This document shows positions 1 to 8,929 of a DNA stretch of 42,059 nucleotides, in pieces (position 1 is the stretch's first letter; each line of letters begins with the position of its first letter). Origin of the DNA: Deltaproteobacteria bacterium (GTDB lineage Bacteria; Desulfobacterota; Binatia; DP-6); contig VBKJ01000103.1 in NCBI GenBank assembly GCA_005879795.1, forward strand, positions 1 to 42,059. The letters are read 5' to 3'. Both the position numbers and the translations under genes were made by a program. The notes under the pieces were generated by a model that saw nothing but the letters and a program-made list of their open reading frames with translations, made no database searches and had not been told where the DNA came from.

Positions 1-335
1 TGCAGCTCGGCATCCAGCAGTACCAGGACGATCCGAACTTCCAGGGCGACATCATCCTGCTCGAGCCGGGCGAGACCGATCTCGCCTTCTTCAAGATGGC
101 GCCGCTCAATCTGTGGGCGGGGCGCAGCGCGGGGGCGCACGGCTATCTCTCGGTGACGCAGGCGATCGAGGCACACTACGAGATGATCCGGCAGATCCTG
201 CAGACCTACGGCGTGCTCATGACCCGCAAGGAGGTGCGCGAGGGCCTCGAGCGGCTGCTGCGTCACGAGCCGAGCGAGGGGCCCGAGGACGTGCTCCTCC
301 GCGACGTGCCGAAGCGGGAGCTCCGCGTGGCTTGA
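1..335 (+). CDS. C-terminal fragment, possibly a patatin-like phospholipase
   Basis: This is an open frame entering from the left edge (first full codon at base 3) and ending at TGA 333-335; only about 110 C-terminal residues are visible. It contains a GDIILLEPGETD stretch followed by an aromatic segment (FFKMAPLNLW) and a helix with HGYLSVTQAIEAHYEMI. A strand of the GDI-x-I type followed by a helical tail with an HGY motif recalls the end of bacterial patatin/TGL-type lipases, but the GxSxG and DGG catalytic motifs lie outside the window, so the family call is tentative. The next small gene starts one base after this stop, which suggests co-transcription. Third-position GC is high throughout, so this is real coding sequence. 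Confidence 0.6.
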   Translation, partial: QLGIQQYQDDPNFQGDIILLEPGETDLAFFKMAPLNLWAGRSAGAHGYLSVTQAIEAHYEMIRQILQTYGVLMTRKEVREGLERLLRHEPSEGPEDVLLRDVPKRELRVA

Positions 336-336
336 G

Positions 337-669
337 ATGGAGCTGCGGGAGGGGCTCGTCGTCCTCGCCGTTCTGCTCCTCGCGTCGGCTGGCGGTGCCG
401 AGCCGCCCTCGCCACCCGCGCCGTCGCGCCTCGGCCGGCCGGTGCTGCAGGCCCCCCGGACGGAGGAGGGCCAGACCGCCCCGGCGGGAACCGGCGGGCA
501 GCCGGGCGGCGGCGAGGAGAAGGGCTCCAAGCGCCTCGGCCGCCCCATCCTGGTGGTACCATCACCCCATGTCGGGGGAGCGGCGCGGCGAGCGGTGCCC
601 GCGCACTCCGCTTCCGAGCAGCGCCGTCAGCCGGGCGGCGGCGCGACCAGCGCGGGGCACCAGCCATAG
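337..669 (+). CDS. small putative exported protein with repeated RLGRP motif
   Basis: A 110-residue ORF begins at an ATG one base after the preceding stop. Residues 1-22 look like a signal peptide (a short charged start, then a hydrophobic LVVLAVLLLASAGGA stretch). The rest is rich in Pro and Gly and carries the same motif twice: SRLGRPVLQAP near residue 32 and KRLGRPILVVPSP near residue 67. GC at third positions is strong up to about base 555 and weaker afterwards, so the natural protein may end differently, for example through a frameshift near the second motif. No known family recognised. Its position suggests it is the last gene of the operon entering from the left. Confidence 0.45.
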   Translation: MELREGLVVLAVLLLASAGGAEPPSPPAPSRLGRPVLQAPRTEEGQTAPAGTGGQPGGGEEKGSKRLGRPILVVPSPHVGGAARRAVPAHSASEQRRQPGGGATSAGHQP

Positions 670-702
670 CCCGGTACCGCGGGGGCGCCGTGCGGATCTC
701 CC

Positions 703-2175
703 GTGAGTGAGGCTCCGTCCGGCGTCGTCAGGAGCTCGGTGCCCGCGCGCATGGACCGACTCCCCTGGGCCCGGTTCCACACCAGGTTGGTGGTTGCGCT
801 CGGCACGGCGTGGGTGCTCGACGGCCTCGAGATCACGATCGCGAGCCTGGTCGGGCCCGTGCTGCAGAGCCAGCACTCGCTCCACCTGAGCAGTGTCGAC
901 GTGGGCAGGTCTGCCTCCGTCTACCTCGTCGGGGAGGTTGCGGGAGCGCTGTTCTTCGGCTACCTGTCGGATCGGCTCGGCCGCCGCAAGCTCTTCATCG
1001 CCACCCTGGGCCTCTATCTCGTGGCGAACGGTTTGACCGCGCTCGCGTTCACCTACGTGACGTTCGTGTTCTTCCGCTTCTTCGCGGGCGCGGGCATCGG
1101 TGGTGAGTACGCCGCGATCAACTCCGCCATCGACGAGCTCATCCCCGCGAAATACCGCGGGCACACCGACCTGGCCATCAACGGGACGTACTGGCTCGGC
1201 GCCATCATCGGCGCGCTCGGGGAGTACGTCCTGCTCGACCCGAGGATCCTCCCGCTCGACCTCGGCTGGCGCATCGGCTTCTTCCTGGGCCCGGTGATCG
1301 GCGGCCTGATCTGGAGGCTGCGAGGCGCGCTGCCCGAGAGTCCGCGCTGGCTGCTCACGCACGGATACGCCGAGGAGGCCGAGCGCACGGTGGCGGAGAT
1401 CGAGCGTCAGGTCGAGGCATCGGGCCACCGGCTGACGCCCGTCGACGAGCGCCAGGCCCTCGAGGTGCGGACGCAGCGCCCGCTGGCCTACGTCGCGCTG
1501 GCCAAGGTGCTCTTCGGGAGATATCCCGCGCGCTCGGTGCTCAGCCTGACCCTCATGACGAGCCAGTCCGTCCTCTACAACGCGATCTTCTTCACCTACG
1601 GCCTCGTCCTCACCCATTTCTACGGGGTGCCGGCTCCGGCGGTGCCGAAGTTCTTCTTCGCGTTCGCGGCGGGCAACCTGCTCGGTCCGCTCGCCCTCGG
1701 ACGGCTCTTCGATACGATCGGCCGCAGGCAGATGATCGCCGGCACCTACGCCAGCTCCGGCCTGCTGCTCGCCCTCTCGGGCTACCTGTTCCAGGTCGGC
1801 GCGCTCGACGCCGCGACGCAGACCGCGCTCTGGTCGGGCATTTTCTTCATCGCTTCGGCGGCGGCGAGCTCGGCCTACCTGACCTGCAGCGAGATCTTCC
1901 CGCTGGAGATCCGGGCGCAGGCCATCGCGTTGTTCTTCGCGATCGCGCAGGTCTGCGGGGCGGCGGGTCCGTGGATCTTCGGTCACCTGATCGGCGACCA
2001 GCAGCACCCGGACCCCACGCGCCTCTTCTACGGCTACCTCTTCGCCGCGGTCATCATGGTTCAGGCCGGCGTCGTCGAGGCGCTGATCGGCGTGAAGGCC
2101 GAGCGGATGCCCCTGGAGGACATCGCGGCGCCCCTGTCCGCGGTCGGAGGCGTGCCGAAGAGCAACTACGAATGA
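703..2175 (+). CDS. MFS transporter, sugar-porter/metabolite:H+ symporter type
   Basis: The product is a 490-residue integral membrane protein with about 12 hydrophobic segments, an integral inner-membrane carrier by family. The N-terminal part has VVALGTAWVLDGLEITIASLVGP (TM1). The cytoplasmic TM2-TM3 loop has the MFS signature GYLSDRLGRRKLF, and its pseudo-repeat GRLFDTIGRRQM lies in the second half. An ESPRWLL motif follows TM6, as in the sugar-porter and metabolite:H+ symporter subfamilies. The substrate cannot be read from the sequence. The start is uncertain: the GTG at 703 gives the longest form, while the ATG at 751 (MDRLPWARFH) is also compatible; neither has a strong Shine-Dalgarno. 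It converges on the response regulator gene that ends at 2200. Confidence 0.9.
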   Translation: MSEAPSGVVRSSVPARMDRLPWARFHTRLVVALGTAWVLDGLEITIASLVGPVLQSQHSLHLSSVDVGRSASVYLVGEVAGALFFGYLSDRLGRRKLFIATLGLYLVANGLTALAFTYVTFVFFRFFAGAGIGGEYAAINSAIDELIPAKYRGHTDLAINGTYWLGAIIGALGEYVLLDPRILPLDLGWRIGFFLGPVIGGLIWRLRGALPESPRWLLTHGYAEEAERTVAEIERQVEASGHRLTPVDERQALEVRTQRPLAYVALAKVLFGRYPARSVLSLTLMTSQSVLYNAIFFTYGLVLTHFYGVPAPAVPKFFFAFAAGNLLGPLALGRLFDTIGRRQMIAGTYASSGLLLALSGYLFQVGALDAATQTALWSGIFFIASAAASSAYLTCSEIFPLEIRAQAIALFFAIAQVCGAAGPWIFGHLIGDQQHPDPTRLFYGYLFAAVIMVQAGVVEALIGVKAERMPLEDIAAPLSAVGGVPKSNYE

Positions 2176-2199
2176 ACGCTCCGACCGGCCTCCGCCCGA

Positions 2200-2580
2200 C
2201 TACCGCGTGCAGAGGCGCCCGATCAGCTCGAGGAATCGCTCGGGGTCTGCCGGCTTGGGCAGGACGGCAGCTGCGCCGAGGCGCGACGCCTGAGATGCGA
2301 GAGGATCGGCGGACAGGACCACGACGGGAATGGACGCGAGCTCACGGTCGCTGCTTTGCGCCGCCCGGAAATCCCAGCCGCTCATCCGGGGCATCATCAG
2401 GTCGAGCACGATCAGACACGGGTGCACGTCACCCTGGCGCAGCAGCCTGAGTGCCGACACGCCGTCCCCCGCCTCCGCCACGCGGTAGCCCTCGGCTTCG
2501 AGAAGAGCGACGAGTGCCTGGCGCACCTCGACGTTGTCCTCGACGACCAGGACGGGAGCCGCGGGCCGCTCGGCAGTCAT
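2200..2580 (-). CDS. single-domain response regulator (receiver only)
   Basis: The protein is 126 residues and consists of one REC domain. It shows the acidic pocket VVEDN near residues 12-16, the phospho-acceptor in IVLDLMMPRMSGW, the conserved Ser in VVVLSADPLA and the switch Lys in VLPKPADPERF. There is no output domain, so it probably acts by protein contact or as a phosphate relay or sink. The ATG at 2580 is chosen because the conserved domain begins a few residues later; the longer frame up to 2676 adds an Arg-rich stretch unlike a REC N-terminus. It is divergent from the second receiver gene starting at 2946 and lies close to a hybrid kinase, a plausible partner. Confidence 0.88.
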   Translation of the reverse strand: MTAERPAAPVLVVEDNVEVRQALVALLEAEGYRVAEAGDGVSALRLLRQGDVHPCLIVLDLMMPRMSGWDFRAAQSSDRELASIPVVVLSADPLASQASRLGAAAVLPKPADPERFLELIGRLCTR

Positions 2581-2945
2581 CCAGAGCTGTTTCGGCTCAC
2601 GTCGTCGATCCCTCAAGGGCCGCCTTCCCGCCGACGATCGGTTCAGCAACGAACGACGTGGCCGGTCCCCCGACAAGTTTGTAGCTCCCGCTCGACGCGC
2701 GCCATACCGGCAAGCGGCAAGGCAAGCGGCTGCTCCTTCTCACGTGGAGGGGTGAGAACAGCCTCCGGATTGTGGTGAGGGCACGAGCCCACGGGCTGTA
2801 CCTTCCACAGCCCTTCGCGCGCGCCCTCCCTCGGCACGGTGCCTGCAGACACCCCCTGCGAACTCCACGTTGATCCGGGCCGCGGCCCATGTCCGCATCG
2901 GCGGGCGCGGCTGGCAACGCGGTGACCGGAGGAAGGGAGCGACCC
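2581..2945. other. intergenic region between two divergent response regulator genes
   Basis: These 365 bases lack a convincing gene. Two inverted repeats are visible: TTCTCAC at 2737-2743 with GTGAGAA at 2752-2758, and GGGCTGT at 2793-2799 with ACAGCCC at 2807-2813. Both could be operators or RNA hairpins for the flanking divergent genes. The ribosome-binding site for the right-hand gene (GGAGGAAGGGAG, 2928-2939) is at its end. No clear -35/-10 pair was found. Confidence 0.4.
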
Positions 2946-3407
2946 ATGTTGAACCCACGGCTCGCGAAGCCCACCCGGACGCGCGGGCAGCAGGAGGAGT
3001 TCGCACGCCTTCCCTTGCTCGACGGCGTGCATGTGTTGGTGGTCGATGACGACCAGGACGCGCGGGAGGCGGTCGCGGCAGTGCTCGAGAGCTGCGGTGC
3101 CGAGGTCGTCACCGCCGCAGGTGCAGCCGGGGCGCTCGAGTCGCTCCGCAGCGCGCGACCCGACGTCATCGTGAGCGACATCGCGATGCGGGCCATGGAC
3201 GGGCATCAGCTGATTCGCTGCATCCGGACGCTCGGTCCGGAGCGGGGAGGGAGAACTCCCGCCGCGGCGCTGACGGCGTACGCGACGCCCGCGGACCGCA
3301 CCCGGGCGCTCCTGGCCGGCTTCCAGGTCTACCTCGCGAAGCCGTTCGACCCTCCGGAGCTCGTTACGCTCGTGGCGCACCTCGCCGGCCGGGCTCCGTC
3401 GGCCTGA
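2946..3407 (+). CDS. single-domain response regulator (receiver only)
   Basis: The protein has 153 residues: an N-terminal tail of about 30 residues, then one REC domain. Visible are the acidic pair in VLVVDDDQD, the phospho-acceptor in VIVSDIAMRAMDG (Arg replaces the usual Pro after the Met), the Thr/Ser position in AALTAYAT and the Lys in YLAKPFDPPEL. The ATG at 2946 is preferred over the ATG at 2889 because a strong GGAGGAAGGGAG site lies 6 bases upstream of it. It ends 47 bases before the hybrid kinase gene and is very similar to that kinase's own C-terminal receiver, so the pair is likely one phosphorelay module created by domain duplication. Confidence 0.88.
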   Translation: MLNPRLAKPTRTRGQQEEFARLPLLDGVHVLVVDDDQDAREAVAAVLESCGAEVVTAAGAAGALESLRSARPDVIVSDIAMRAMDGHQLIRCIRTLGPERGGRTPAAALTAYATPADRTRALLAGFQVYLAKPFDPPELVTLVAHLAGRAPSA

Positions 3408-3454
3408 CGGAGGCCGCAGCGGCTTCGCTAGACGGCGCTGCGCGCGGAGCGGAC

Positions 3455-6202
3455 GTGTCCGATGCTGGGTCACGAGCGGGGATCGGGCTGACGCCTCGCC
3501 CGCGCGAGTTCGATCCGACGCTCATCGCGCGGCTGGACGCCTTCTCGCGCGGGGCGAGCACCTTCGTCGTCGCCGTGGGCAGCCTCGTCCTCCTCGGCTG
3601 GGTGCTCGGCGTCGGAGCCGTCGAGAGCGTCTTCCCGGGGTTCGGCGTGATGAAGGCCAACGCCGCCCTGTGCTTTGTCCTGGCGGGTGCCTCGCTCTGG
3701 CGGGAGCGGGCCGGGCGCGACACGCCGGGGCCGCGCCTCGCCGCCCAGCGATGCGCCCTGGCCGTGGCGGTGGTCGGCATCATCACGCTCAGCGAGCATC
3801 TGCTCGGCTGGAACCTGCACATCGATCAGCTGCTGGTACGTGACGCCCCCCGCGCCGTCGCCACCACGCTGCCGGGGAGGATGGCGCCCGCCGAGGCGGG
3901 GAGCTTCCTCCTGGTCGGCGTCGCGCTCCTGCTCATCGCTCAGGGGAGCGAGCGATGGCTGCGGTCGAGCCAGTGCCTGACCCTCACCGCGGCCCTGATC
4001 TCGTGGGAGGCCCTGCTCGGCCACGCCTACGGCGTCGCGCTCTACGCCGTCCCCTCGTACCGGTTCACGCACGTCGGCGCACACACGGCGCTCGCGTTCA
4101 CTCTGCTCTGTCTCGGCACATTGGCCAGCCGGCCCCGGAGCGGGGTGATGGCGATCTTCACCTGCGACAGCGCCGGGGGCTACATGGCCCGCCGGGTCCT
4201 CCCTGCCGCCGTCGGCGTCCCGTCGTTGCTCGGCTGGCTGTGCCTGGAGGGCGAACGCGCGGGATTCTATGACACCGCGGCGGGCGTAGCGCTCATGGTG
4301 GTGGCGACGCTGGTCTTCTTCGCCGCCCTGATCGCGTGGAACGCCCGGGCGCTGGAACGGGTCGAGGACGAGCGTGCCCAGCTCGACCGGGAGCAGAGCG
4401 CGCGCGCCCAGGCCGAGGCGGCGGAGCGGCGTGCCGCCTTCCTCGCCCAGGCGAGCGCCGCGCTCGGCGCCTCGCTCGATTGCAACTCCACCCTGAAGAG
4501 CGTCCCCGACCTGGCCGTGCCACGGGTGGCCGACTGGTGCGCCGTGAGCGTCCTCGACCCCGCAGGGACGATCCGGCAGCTGGCCGTCGGGCACGTGGAC
4601 CCCTCGAAGGTGGAGTTCGCGTGGGAAGTAGAGAAGCGCTACCCGGCCAGCCTGAATGCGCCCTACGGGCCGGGGCGCGTGATCCGCACCGGGGCCTCGG
4701 AGCTCGTGAGCGAGATTCCCGACTCGCTGCTCGAGGCGGTGGCTCAGGACGAGGAGCATCTGCGGCTGCTCCGCGCTCTCGGTGTCGCCTCGTACATGGT
4801 CGTGCCGCTGATCGCGCGCGGTGAGACGCTGGGAGCGATCGCCTTCGGGTCCGCGGACCCGGATCGCCGCTTCGCTCGGACCGACCTGGCCGTCGCGGAG
4901 GAGCTCGCGCACCGTGCCGCTCTCGCTGCCGACAACGCGCGTCACTACGAGGCCGAGGGCCGCGCACGCGCCGCAGCCGAGGCGGCCAGCCGCGCCAAGG
5001 ACGCGTTCCTGGCCACCGTCTCGCACGAGTTGAGAACACCGCTTTCGCCGATCCTCGCCTGGGCCCGGATGCTCCGCCAGGGGAACCTCGGCGAGGAGAA
5101 GACACGGCGGGCGCTCGAGGTCATCGAGCGGTGCGCGCGGTCCCAGGCGAAGCTCATCGAGGACCTGCTCGATGTCTCCCGCATCATCACGGGGAAGCTC
5201 AGGCTGGACGTGCGACCCGTCCAACTGGCTCCCGTGGTCCAGGCGGCCGTGGAGGTCGTCCGGCCGGCGGCCGAGGCGAAGGGGCTCACGCTGCGGGCGC
5301 TGCTCGACTCCGAGGCCGGGGCAGTCGCAGGAGATGCCGAGCGTCTCAAGCAGGTGGTCTGGAACCTGGCGTCCAACGCGGTGAAGTTCACGCCGACGGG
5401 CGGGCACGTCGAGGTGCAGCTGGCGGGGGTCGACGGGCGCGTCGAGATCAGGGTGAGCGACACCGGTCAGGGAATCCCGCCAGACTTCCTGCCCCAGATC
5501 TTCCAGCGCTTCGAGCAGGCCGACAGCACATCGACGCGCGCTCATGGCGGGCTCGGGCTGGGTCTCGCCATCGTGCGGCACATCGTGGAGCTGCACGGGG
5601 GGACGGTGCGCGCGGAGAGCCCCGGCGAGGGCGGCGGAGCGGTCTTTACCGTGAGGCTCCCTCTCCCCGTGGCGCAGGCGGGGCGCGAGCTGGAGCGCCG
5701 GCCCCCGGGCTCCGGCGCGCCGGCCTGCCCGCCCGAGCTCGCCCCGCTCGACGGCGTGCGCGTGCTGGTCGTCGATGACGAGCCCGACAACAACGACGTC
5801 GTTGGCGCGCTGCTCTCGTCCTGTGGCGCCGAGGTTCGGCTCGCCGGGTCGGCGCGACGGGCGATCGAGACGCTGGCGGAATGGAGGCCCGATGTGCTGG
5901 TGACGGACATCGCGATGCCCAACGAGGATGGCTACGACCTGCTCGCCAGCATCCGCGCTCAGCAGGGTGAGCAAGCGGAGATTCTCGCCGTGGCGCTCAC
6001 GGCCTACGCGAGCAGAGAGGACCGCATCCGGCTCTTGTCTGCCGGGTTCCGGGCCCACGTGCCCAAGCCGGTGGACCCGACCGAGCTGACGGCCGTGGTG
6101 GCGAACCTCGGGCGCGCGGCCCAGCGGCTGCGGGCGGAGGCCGGGGACCGCGCGAGGACGCGCCCCGTTCCCCGCACCGCCCCCGTCTCGTCGTCCGGAT
6201 AG
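3455..6202 (+). CDS. membrane-bound hybrid sensor histidine kinase (7TM-like, GAF, HisKA, HATPase, REC)
   Basis: A 915-residue inner-membrane sensor kinase that should autophosphorylate and pass phosphate to its own receiver. Domains in order: several hydrophobic segments (residues about 30-295), a short coiled coil (about 300-330), a GAF domain (about 340-490), a HisKA dimerisation domain with HELRTPLSP (His524 as phospho-acceptor), a HATPase_c domain with the N-box NLASNAVKFTP (about 638) and GQGIPP and GLGLGLAIV boxes, then a REC domain with phospho-acceptor Asp818 in VTDIAMP. It starts at GTG 3455 with GGAG five bases upstream. The receiver begins with the same LDGV-VLVVDD sequence as the stand-alone regulator just upstream. 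The signal sensed is unknown. Confidence 0.93.
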   Translation: MSDAGSRAGIGLTPRPREFDPTLIARLDAFSRGASTFVVAVGSLVLLGWVLGVGAVESVFPGFGVMKANAALCFVLAGASLWRERAGRDTPGPRLAAQRCALAVAVVGIITLSEHLLGWNLHIDQLLVRDAPRAVATTLPGRMAPAEAGSFLLVGVALLLIAQGSERWLRSSQCLTLTAALISWEALLGHAYGVALYAVPSYRFTHVGAHTALAFTLLCLGTLASRPRSGVMAIFTCDSAGGYMARRVLPAAVGVPSLLGWLCLEGERAGFYDTAAGVALMVVATLVFFAALIAWNARALERVEDERAQLDREQSARAQAEAAERRAAFLAQASAALGASLDCNSTLKSVPDLAVPRVADWCAVSVLDPAGTIRQLAVGHVDPSKVEFAWEVEKRYPASLNAPYGPGRVIRTGASELVSEIPDSLLEAVAQDEEHLRLLRALGVASYMVVPLIARGETLGAIAFGSADPDRRFARTDLAVAEELAHRAALAADNARHYEAEGRARAAAEAASRAKDAFLATVSHELRTPLSPILAWARMLRQGNLGEEKTRRALEVIERCARSQAKLIEDLLDVSRIITGKLRLDVRPVQLAPVVQAAVEVVRPAAEAKGLTLRALLDSEAGAVAGDAERLKQVVWNLASNAVKFTPTGGHVEVQLAGVDGRVEIRVSDTGQGIPPDFLPQIFQRFEQADSTSTRAHGGLGLGLAIVRHIVELHGGTVRAESPGEGGGAVFTVRLPLPVAQAGRELERRPPGSGAPACPPELAPLDGVRVLVVDDEPDNNDVVGALLSSCGAEVRLAGSARRAIETLAEWRPDVLVTDIAMPNEDGYDLLASIRAQQGEQAEILAVALTAYASREDRIRLLSAGFRAHVPKPVDPTELTAVVANLGRAAQRLRAEAGDRARTRPVPRTAPVSSSG

Positions 6203-6321
6203 CGGCGCCGGCTGCTGGGCTAGTTCGGCGACCATTACCGGGCGTCGACTCTCCTCGACGCTGGCGCCGGGCGGCTGCTATTCTCCCGCCGCTGCTCCCC
6301 CCGGACGCCCGGCACCTCCTC

Positions 6322-7488
6322 GTGACGCGTGCGCTGCGCGGGTTCGCGGACGGGCTGGTGAGCGTGCTGCTCGCCGGCTACCTCACCCGGCTCGGCTTCA
6401 CGCCCCTCCAGGTCGGCGCGATCGTGACCGGGACGCTCCTCGGCTCGGCCGCGCTCACGACGACCGTCGGTCTGGCCGGTCAGGCGCTCGAGCGCCGCCG
6501 CGTGCTCCTCTTCGCCGCGCTCCTGATGCTCGCCACCGGGCTCGGCTTCGCCGGCCTGCGCGCGTTCTGGCCGCTCCTCGCGGTCGCGGTGGTCGGCACG
6601 CTCAACCCCACCGCGGGGGACGTGAGCGTCTTCCTGCCGGTCGAGCAGGCGGTGCTCGCGGAGACCGTGGGCGGCAGCGAGCGCACCGCCGTGTTCGCCT
6701 GGTACAACGTTGCCGGCACGCTCGCGGGTGGGCTCGGCGCGCTCGCGGGCGGCGTACCCGACGTGGTCGCCCGACTGGCGGGCGTCGATCCGCTCGCGGC
6801 GGAGCGCGGCGGCTTCGTCTTCTACGCGGCCGTGGCCGCCGTGGTCGCGCTGATCTACCAGCGGCTCTCCCCGTCCGTCGAGCGCGCGGTGCGGACGGGG
6901 CAGGCGCCGCTCGCGCGCTCGCGCCGCGTCGTGCTCCGCCTGGCCACGCTCTTCAGCCTCGACGCCTTCGGCGGCGGCTTCGTCGTGCAGTCGCTGCTCG
7001 TGCTCTGGCTCTACCGCCGCTTCCAGCTCTCGGTGGCGAGTGCGGGCGCGATCTTCTTCGGCGCGGGGATGGTGGGCGCGCTCTCGCAGTTCCTCTCCGC
7101 GAAGCTCGCGGCGCGCATCGGGCACGTGCGCACGATGGTCTACACCCACCTGCCTGCCAACCTCTTCCTGCTGGCGGCCGGCGTGGTGCCGAGTGCGCCC
7201 CTTGCGGTCGCCTTCCTCCTCCTGCGCGCCTCGATGTCGCAGATGGACGTGCCCGCCAGGCAGGCGTACGTCATGTCCCTGGTGCCGCCCGAGGAGCGCA
7301 TGGCGGCCTCGAGCGTTACCAACGTGCCCCGCAGCCTGGCCGCCGCGATCCCGCCGCTCTTCACGGGCATCCTCCTCGACCGCTCCTCGTTTGGCTGGCC
7401 TCTCGTGCTGGGCGGCGCGCTGAAGGCGCTCTACGACGTCCTCCTCCTGGTGCAGTTCCGCACTCTCCGTCCGCCGGCGGAGCCATGA
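6322..7488 (+). CDS. MFS transporter
   Basis: This 388-residue protein has about 11-12 hydrophobic segments, typical of the major facilitator superfamily, acting in the inner membrane. The TM2-TM3 loop is degenerate relative to the classic GxxxDRxGRR motif. GTG 6322 opens the recognised frame, but the reading frame continues upstream with LLPPDARHLLV, which looks like part of TM1, so the true start may be a little upstream at a non-ATG codon. It ends 27 bases before the convergent M20 amidohydrolase gene. Substrate unknown; drug or metabolite efflux is possible but not shown by the sequence. Confidence 0.82.
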   Translation: MTRALRGFADGLVSVLLAGYLTRLGFTPLQVGAIVTGTLLGSAALTTTVGLAGQALERRRVLLFAALLMLATGLGFAGLRAFWPLLAVAVVGTLNPTAGDVSVFLPVEQAVLAETVGGSERTAVFAWYNVAGTLAGGLGALAGGVPDVVARLAGVDPLAAERGGFVFYAAVAAVVALIYQRLSPSVERAVRTGQAPLARSRRVVLRLATLFSLDAFGGGFVVQSLLVLWLYRRFQLSVASAGAIFFGAGMVGALSQFLSAKLAARIGHVRTMVYTHLPANLFLLAAGVVPSAPLAVAFLLLRASMSQMDVPARQAYVMSLVPPEERMAASSVTNVPRSLAAAIPPLFTGILLDRSSFGWPLVLGGALKALYDVLLLVQFRTLRPPAEP

Positions 7489-7515
7489 GCGGGCTCGTCG
7501 AAAGGCCGTAGCCCT

Positions 7516-8676
7516 TCAGCGGCCGCGCGCCTGCAGCCGGGCGGCGAGCGCCGGGTCGCACGCCACGTCGACCGCCGTCCACGCGAGCGCGAGCGCCCCG
7601 TCGGCCACCGCTCGATCCGCCGGCGCCGTCACGCAGTGGGCGGTGAACTCGGGCTGGTGGTTCACCGCCGGCAGCGAGGCGATGCCGATCATGGGGTGGA
7701 TGCTCGGGAGGGCGTGCGACACGTTCCCCATGTCGGTCGAGGCGGCGGCGCGCTCGATGAGCACGCCCAGGTCGGGGAAGGAGCGTCCGACGGCTTCGGC
7801 GTTGCGGCGGTAGACGGCGGCGAGCGCCGCGTCGCAGCGGACCTCGGCGTAGGGCTCGCCGCTCGGCTTCACCTCCAGCGTGGCGCCGGTGGCGAGGGCG
7901 CCGGCCTCGAAGCAGTGCAGCACCTTGGCGCGGATGTCGTCCAGCTCGGCGAGCGTGCGGGCCCGCACGATGTAGTCCGCGGCCGTGTGCGCTGGCACGA
8001 CGTTCGGGGCGTCGCCGCCGTCGGTCACGATGCCGTGGATGCGGTCGCCCTGGCGGATGTGCTGGCGCAGGAGGCCGATTGCCGTCTGTGCCACGGTGAG
8101 CGCATCGGCGGCGTTGATGCCGAGCTCCGGGAAGGCGGACGCGTGCGCCGACTTGCCCGTGTAGCGCACCTCGAACTCCCACCATGCCAGCGTCGCCGGC
8201 TCGACCACGTCGACCGGCGCCGGATGCACCATCATGGCCGCGTGCACGCCCGCGAAGGCGCCGCGCTCGAGGAGCAGGATCTTGCCGCCGCCGCGCTCCT
8301 CGGCCGGGGTGCCGACGACGCTCACCGTGAGGCCGACGTCGTCGGCGACGCGCGCGGCGGCGATGCCCGCCCCGACGGCCATGGCGGCGATGAGGTTGTG
8401 CCCGCAGGCGTGGCCGATGCCGGGGAGGCAGTCGTACTCGGCGCACAGCGCCAGGTGGAGCGGCCCCGCGCCGGCGCGCGCCACGAACGCCGTCGGCAGG
8501 TCGCAGACGCCGCGCTCGACGGTGAAGCCGGTGGCGTCGAGGGCCTCGGCGCACCAGGCGGACGCGCGCTCCTCCTCGAAGGCGAGCTCGGGATGGGCGT
8601 GGATGCGGTGGCTCAGCGCGACCAAGCGGTCCCGGTGCGCGGCGACCCGCTCGCGGACGGCGGCCCTGGCATCCAT
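7516..8676 (-). CDS. M20 family metallo-amidohydrolase
   Basis: The protein is 386 residues with the fold-defining motifs of M20 peptidases/amidohydrolases of the AbgB and IAA-amino-acid hydrolase kind: SHRIHAHPELAFEE near the N-terminus, GIGHACGHNL (metal ligand His), GTPAEERGGGK (catalytic Glu) and the dimerisation insert YTGKSAHAS. Such enzymes hydrolyse amide bonds of N-acyl or aryl-amino acids in the cytoplasm; the substrate is not identifiable. The start at ATG 8676 is chosen because GGAGGT lies four bases upstream; the longer frame to 8772 adds a non-conserved stretch. It is transcribed alone, convergent with the MFS gene. Confidence 0.93.
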   Translation of the reverse strand: MDARAAVRERVAAHRDRLVALSHRIHAHPELAFEEERASAWCAEALDATGFTVERGVCDLPTAFVARAGAGPLHLALCAEYDCLPGIGHACGHNLIAAMAVGAGIAAARVADDVGLTVSVVGTPAEERGGGKILLLERGAFAGVHAAMMVHPAPVDVVEPATLAWWEFEVRYTGKSAHASAFPELGINAADALTVAQTAIGLLRQHIRQGDRIHGIVTDGGDAPNVVPAHTAADYIVRARTLAELDDIRAKVLHCFEAGALATGATLEVKPSGEPYAEVRCDAALAAVYRRNAEAVGRSFPDLGVLIERAAASTDMGNVSHALPSIHPMIGIASLPAVNHQPEFTAHCVTAPADRAVADGALALAWTAVDVACDPALAARLQARGR

Positions 8677-8770
8677 GGCGACCTCCGACTCCAGTTGCCG
8701 GAAGGGGGTGCCCGCCGTCAAGGGCGGGGCCGAGGCCCCATTTCGCCTTCGTCCGCCTACCATGGTATTC

Positions 8771-8784
8771 AAACGCTCGGTTAG
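8771..8784. promoter_or_regulatory. possible operator upstream of the M20 gene
   Basis: A locally AT-richer patch carries AAC-GCTCG-GTT, an inverted AAC...GTT with a 5-base centre, about 95 bases before the M20 start. TetR-type regulators often bind such short dyads, but there is no regulator gene beside it and the dyad is short, so this is a weak call. Confidence 0.2.
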
Positions 8785-8929
8785 CTAAGAGGGTGGCGGC
8801 GGCGGTCGTCGAGCTGGAGCGGCGGCTGGTCGCGGTCGAGCGCGAGGGCCGGGAGCGCCTTCGCCAGGCACGGCGGCTGCGCCAGGGCGTGCGGCGCGCG
8901 CGGGCCTGCAGCGGGTCGCGGGCCGGGCA

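Noticed and set aside
3470-6235. A 921-codon minus-strand frame opposite the hybrid kinase
   Set aside because: Shadow of a clear kinase gene; its translation has no recognisable motif.
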